Shown here: one piece after another, positions 10,373-13,002 of the stretch
How the letters are laid out: every line of letters starts with the position of its first letter
Numbering within the stretch: the stretch's first letter is position 1
DNA from: Smittium mucronatum
Taxonomy: Eukaryota > Kickxellomycota > Harpellomycetes > Harpellales > Legeriomycetaceae
Reading direction: 5' to 3'
Length of the DNA: 13,002 nt
Assembly (NCBI GenBank): GCA_001953115.1
Contig: LSSL01007571.1
Coordinates: 1 to 13,002 of the forward strand
Notes under the pieces: model-generated
The model's input: the letters and a program-made list of their open reading frames with translations, nothing else
Database searches by the model: none
What the model was told of the DNA's origin: nothing
Program-made: the position numbers and the translations under genes

Positions 10373-10382
10373 GGGGGGGGGG
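10373..10382 (+). repeat. G10 homopolymer
   Basis: Ten consecutive G in DNA where G is about one base in ten. Independent-base expectation is effectively zero, so slippage growth or an assembly or sequencing artefact must be considered. No partner C-run lies nearby, and there are no further G-runs to build a quadruplex. Confidence 0.9.
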
Positions 10383-12111
10383 AATAAGCTATAATAGTTT
10401 TTTTTATAATTTTCCCGATATTCTTATTATAATAAATGCATGTTTGATTAGTAGGGTTTAAGAACAAATATATTTTAATGGACTAAAAACCAGCTTGAAA
10501 TTTTACCATCGAAGTAAAATTTCCAAAATAAAAAAAGATATCATGTTATGAGCGATTTTTTAAAGTTTTTTTTTTTCACTTATACATGAATTATAACAAT
10601 TACCGCATTTATATACTTTTAGACTGCCTAAAATGAAAATAATATATTTTTACCCTGAAAATATTTTCCGTTATAGAATATGAAAATGATTTGGCATAAC
10701 TACTTATAATTTAATCATCGCTTTCCAGATATTTAAATTATAAATATATAAATATCTATCATTTTTTCTGCAAAAAAATGTCACCATTATTTTCATATTT
10801 GATTTATCTGATGACTCGGAGGTATAAAAAACCGAACACTAATCCGGTAAAGCTTTTATCAAAAATTAATAATTGATTTAAACCCATATTTTATTTTTAA
10901 CCGCATCAAATTTAATAAATATATGTATTTTTTATTCTATGAATATCGCTTTTTTTTATTTCTTTGAGAGAATAAATAGTAATTTCCTGTTTTTAATTTA
11001 GAGAGAATTTAATTTAATGTTTCAAATCTTTGTAACAAGGAAATACGAAAATTAGAAAATCTTAAATCACTACTATCTCAATTAAACTAGAAATTACAAA
11101 TACCAAACCATGATTTATGAAAATATTCCATGAAAATCACTGAAATTTTATTTTTTATAAAAATATTTGTAGAAAATATTTCCATTTATTTTTTACACTT
11201 TTCTAAATGAATCATTCCCCTATTAATGATAATTGTAAAAAAAAACTTTATTTTTACTACTTGTATTTACTTGGGAGCTATTTGGTTAATATCCTCTGAT
11301 TTCATTAAAAAAATTTTAATTCAAAATTTCTGTATAAAATATGATTATAATAATATAGATATTTATTATTTTTCTCTTCTGATATTATAAATAAAAGTTT
11401 TTTTTTTTTAATGAAGTAGTAAATAAGAAATTTTATTGATATATATGTGAAAACTCTAATAAAAAATCAATTTAAAACCCGATTGAACAATCACAATTAT
11501 GGTTTTTACAAAATGAAAATCTATTATTTAATAAAAAAAGGAAATGCTAAGAAAAAAAGTTGAATTTACAAAGAAGCGAACTTTTTTGAAAATTTTCTTT
11601 TAAAAGCATTGATTTTCAAAGATAATAAAGTATAAAGAGATATATTTTCAAAGAGATAAAAACTTCAAACACATTAATATAAATATATTAAATTATATCA
11701 GCTTATCAAAAATAATTATCAAATAAAATAAATAGAATATCAAAGAGAAAATTTCCATACACAGTTTATTTTATAAATGAACTTTAACCGGACTAAAAGA
11801 CAAAAAACACGATTCAGGTATAATTAAAATTTATTATAGTTCCTCAATTAAGTTTTCTACAGCGTTTAAAATATGTATTTTTTGATGCTGAAGACATCTA
11901 ATAAAATTAACTACTTGATGTTTTTATTACCTTTTCATCTCCTTTTTTATCCATCTTCAAGTACAATTCTTAATATTATTTCTTAAAAATAAAAAAAATA
12001 TCAGAATAAAAAAAGCAAAAAATGATTTAAAAAAAATTTAAAAAAAACCCCCCAGTTATTAGAAACTAAATTTATAATTAAAAAATCAATTTTGTGTTAT
12101 TATAGAAAACT
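10383..12111. other. Gene-free stretch with a long A-rich strand block
   Basis: No gene. A G+C-richer spot at 10815-10852 carries CGGAGGT, AACCG and CCGGT words that can pair in alternative ways. The plus strand from about 11460 to 11800 is A-rich (33 A against 14 T in 11521-11580). That block repeats the 11-mer ATTTTCAAAGA (11612-11622 and 11644-11654) and a related CAAAGAGA (11649-11656 and 11741-11748). A C6 run lies at 12048-12053. Confidence 0.65.
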
Positions 12112-12202
12112 CTGCTAACCTTCATAAGCTTCCGGGGATTCTTAGGGGGAAAATGAACCTTATAATGACAGTATAAATTTGCGGAAGAGGTCTTCCACAA
12201 AA
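12112..12202. other. G+C-rich island with competing hairpin arms
   Basis: About 42% G+C over 73 bases (roughly 12126-12198), twice the local level. Three arms are mutually complementary: CTTCCG (12129-12134), CGGAAG (12182-12187, continuing to A12188) and TCTTCC (12191-12196). The second and third form a near-perfect palindrome around GG (12181-12198), while the first competes for the second. GGGG (12134-12137) and GGGGG (12145-12149) lie beside the first arm. Frames are open on both strands: plus 12146-12301 (52 codons, no ATG start) and minus 12081-12212 (44 codons, ATG at 12123-12125 only near its end). It could be a relic of coding sequence, an exon, or a structured RNA. I recognise no product. 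Confidence 0.3.
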
Positions 12203-12601
12203 CTAAAAAACTTTAAAAACATATATGACAGCCAAAATAAACCGTATTTATTTTTTAATTTCTTAAATTTAACACTTTCAATATTTATTAGTCACAGATT
12301 TTAAATAAATTAAATTACAAGGATAAATTTTTTTCAATAAATATAGGACAAGATAATTGAGTATATTAATAAAAAGTGGTTTAAACTTTAGAAGAAAAAT
12401 CAAATCTCAAATATTTTGTTTATAAAAACATTATTTGCTTAATATATTTCATAGGTGTTTACACTCAATAAAGAAAGTTTGTAGTGCTTAAAAAAATCAA
12501 ATCTTAAAAAAATGCCTACTTTCAATTCTTTGATTATTTTTTTAGGTAATATTAATTACATTTTAATAAGTTAAGCATAATTTTCAAATTTTAGAAATTA
12601 T
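12203..12601. other. Gene-free AT-rich stretch
   Basis: Nothing beyond AT-rich background was seen, apart from a short GTGT-TT-ACAC dyad near 12455. Confidence 0.6.
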
Positions 12602-12720
12602 TTATACATAAAACTACGTGTTTTTAACAAAATTAGGCGATTATACACAAAATATGCGGTTATACATGAACTTTATCTTTTGGAAAATATAGCCCCTTAA
12701 ATATTCCGTATTTATACACA
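12602..12720 (+). repeat. Iteron-like TTATACA cluster with two DnaA-box matches
   Basis: TTATACAyr words occur at 12602-12610, 12641-12649, 12660-12668 and 12712-12720, with a fifth TTATACA at 12878-12884. The copies at 12641 and 12712 are perfect TTATNCACA and share the 12-mer TTATACACAAAA. The copies at 12641 and 12660 are 19 bases apart and both preceded by GCG (GCGA, GCGG). ATGAACT follows the third and fourth copies. The whole looks like degenerate direct repeats, all in one orientation. TTATNCACA is the bacterial DnaA box, and clustered direct repeats in AT-rich DNA resemble origin iterons, but no dnaA or rep gene is present and the host may be eukaryotic. Confidence 0.3.
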
Positions 12721-13002
12721 AAACATATGAACTCTTTTTATTTAGCCGTTACATTTAACCTAATAATTTATATAGTGATAAATCATTCCAAATTTACTAA
12801 ATTGGGGTTTATCTGAATGCAGACAATTTGCTACAAATTTTCACCGCTTTCCTAATTAAGAAACTTTAAAGGGTTAATTATACAACATGTAGCTAAAATA
12901 AAATCCTATTAACATCTAAATTGGTTATAATTGATAACTTGGGTGCAAAAAAATATATTTTGGCGCATAAAAATTATGGGATCTATTGAATAAAACTTTA
13001 AA
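12721..13002. other. Gene-free end of window
   Basis: It holds the last TTATACA word (12878-12884) and an imperfect direct repeat, TTGGGTGCA (12939-12947) and TTGGCGCA (12960-12967), each followed by an A-run and AT-rich DNA. No gene is visible. The window edge cuts the sequence. Confidence 0.55.

Larger units (their letters stand above)
1..13002. other. AT-rich non-coding tract spanning the whole window
   Basis: No gene can be supported anywhere. G+C is about one fifth by hand count of sample lines, and stop codons interrupt all six frames about every ten codons. The three open frames above 60 codons (318-521 minus, 3050-3253 minus, 9348-9563 plus) match chance expectation: about 2,500 stop-to-stop intervals times a survival of about 0.1% at 67 codons gives roughly two. 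Two of them start only at TTG, none has a well-placed ribosome binding site, and their products are low-complexity. Reading TAA/TAG as sense (ciliate code) does not help, because TGA is also frequent (12 in the first 610 plus-strand bases). CpG is not visibly depleted. I infer intergenic or centromere-like eukaryotic DNA, or heavily decayed DNA. The host is unknown. Confidence 0.85.

Noticed and set aside
3708..11654. ATTTTCAAAGA recurring at 3708-3718, 11612-11622 and 11644-11654
   Set aside because: Distant 11-12-base matches are expected by the hundred at this composition. Only the two copies 32 bases apart might be related.
1..13002. RIP-type (repeat-induced point mutation) origin of the AT-richness
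   Set aside because: In the lines sampled, TA does not exceed AT, and CA plus TG are not depleted. A proper dinucleotide count would settle it.
1..13002. Alternative genetic codes hiding genes
   Set aside because: TAA and TAG are dense in all frames, so TGA-as-Trp does not help. TGA is also frequent, so TAA/TAG-as-Gln gives no long frames in the parts checked.
1..13002. CRISPR arrays, telomere repeats, bacterial -35/-10 promoters
   Set aside because: No regularly spaced repeats of CRISPR size and no telomere-like tandem arrays were seen. TATAAT-like words are everywhere in DNA of this composition and carry no information without a gene.

Overview
This window is about 13 kb of extremely AT-rich DNA. 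Hand counts of sample lines give roughly 12-30% G+C, about one fifth overall. I can support no protein-coding gene, rRNA, tRNA, CRISPR array or insertion sequence in it. Stop codons fall about every ten codons in all six frames. The only open frames of more than 60 codons are three, with Phe/Tyr/Ile/Lys/Asn-rich products that look like translated AT-rich DNA. About that many are expected by chance at this composition. CpG does not look depleted (about 10 in the first 780 bases, against about 8 expected).

The organism cannot be named from this. A 13 kb gene desert at ~80% A+T fits intergenic, centromere-like or otherwise non-coding DNA of a very AT-rich eukaryote. Heavily decayed DNA of a reduced symbiont or an organelle is also possible. 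Long (TA)n and very long poly(A/T) tracts, as in Plasmodium or Dictyostelium intergenic DNA, are absent. The longest homopolymer is a T13.

Layout. Bases 1-2500 are featureless apart from small hairpins and one slightly G+C-richer 33-codon open frame (687-788). Bases 2900-4750 hold several short tandem duplications (3056-3079, 3530-3590, 4355-4380, 4689-4711) and a hairpin followed by a T-run (4002-4044). Bases 5012-5179 are a G+C-richer patch whose ends look like a decayed Stowaway-type MITE (TA-CTAC...GTAG-TA). Bases 5200-9000 are mostly plain AT-rich DNA with a nested-stem patch (6935-6998), a tandem duplication (7855-7874), a (TTTTTC)3 tract and a GAGT cluster (8752-8804). A G10 run lies at 10373-10382, and an A-rich strand block spans about 11460-11800.

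The last kilobase is the most structured part. A G+C-rich island (12112-12202, about 40% G+C) has three mutually complementary arms and frames open on both strands. After it comes a cluster of TTATACA words (12602-12886), two of which are perfect TTATNCACA (DnaA-box consensus) matches embedded in degenerate repeats. Across the window, G/C homopolymers of five or more are about thirty times commoner than base composition predicts. No working gene system is visible, and every functional reading given here is tentative.
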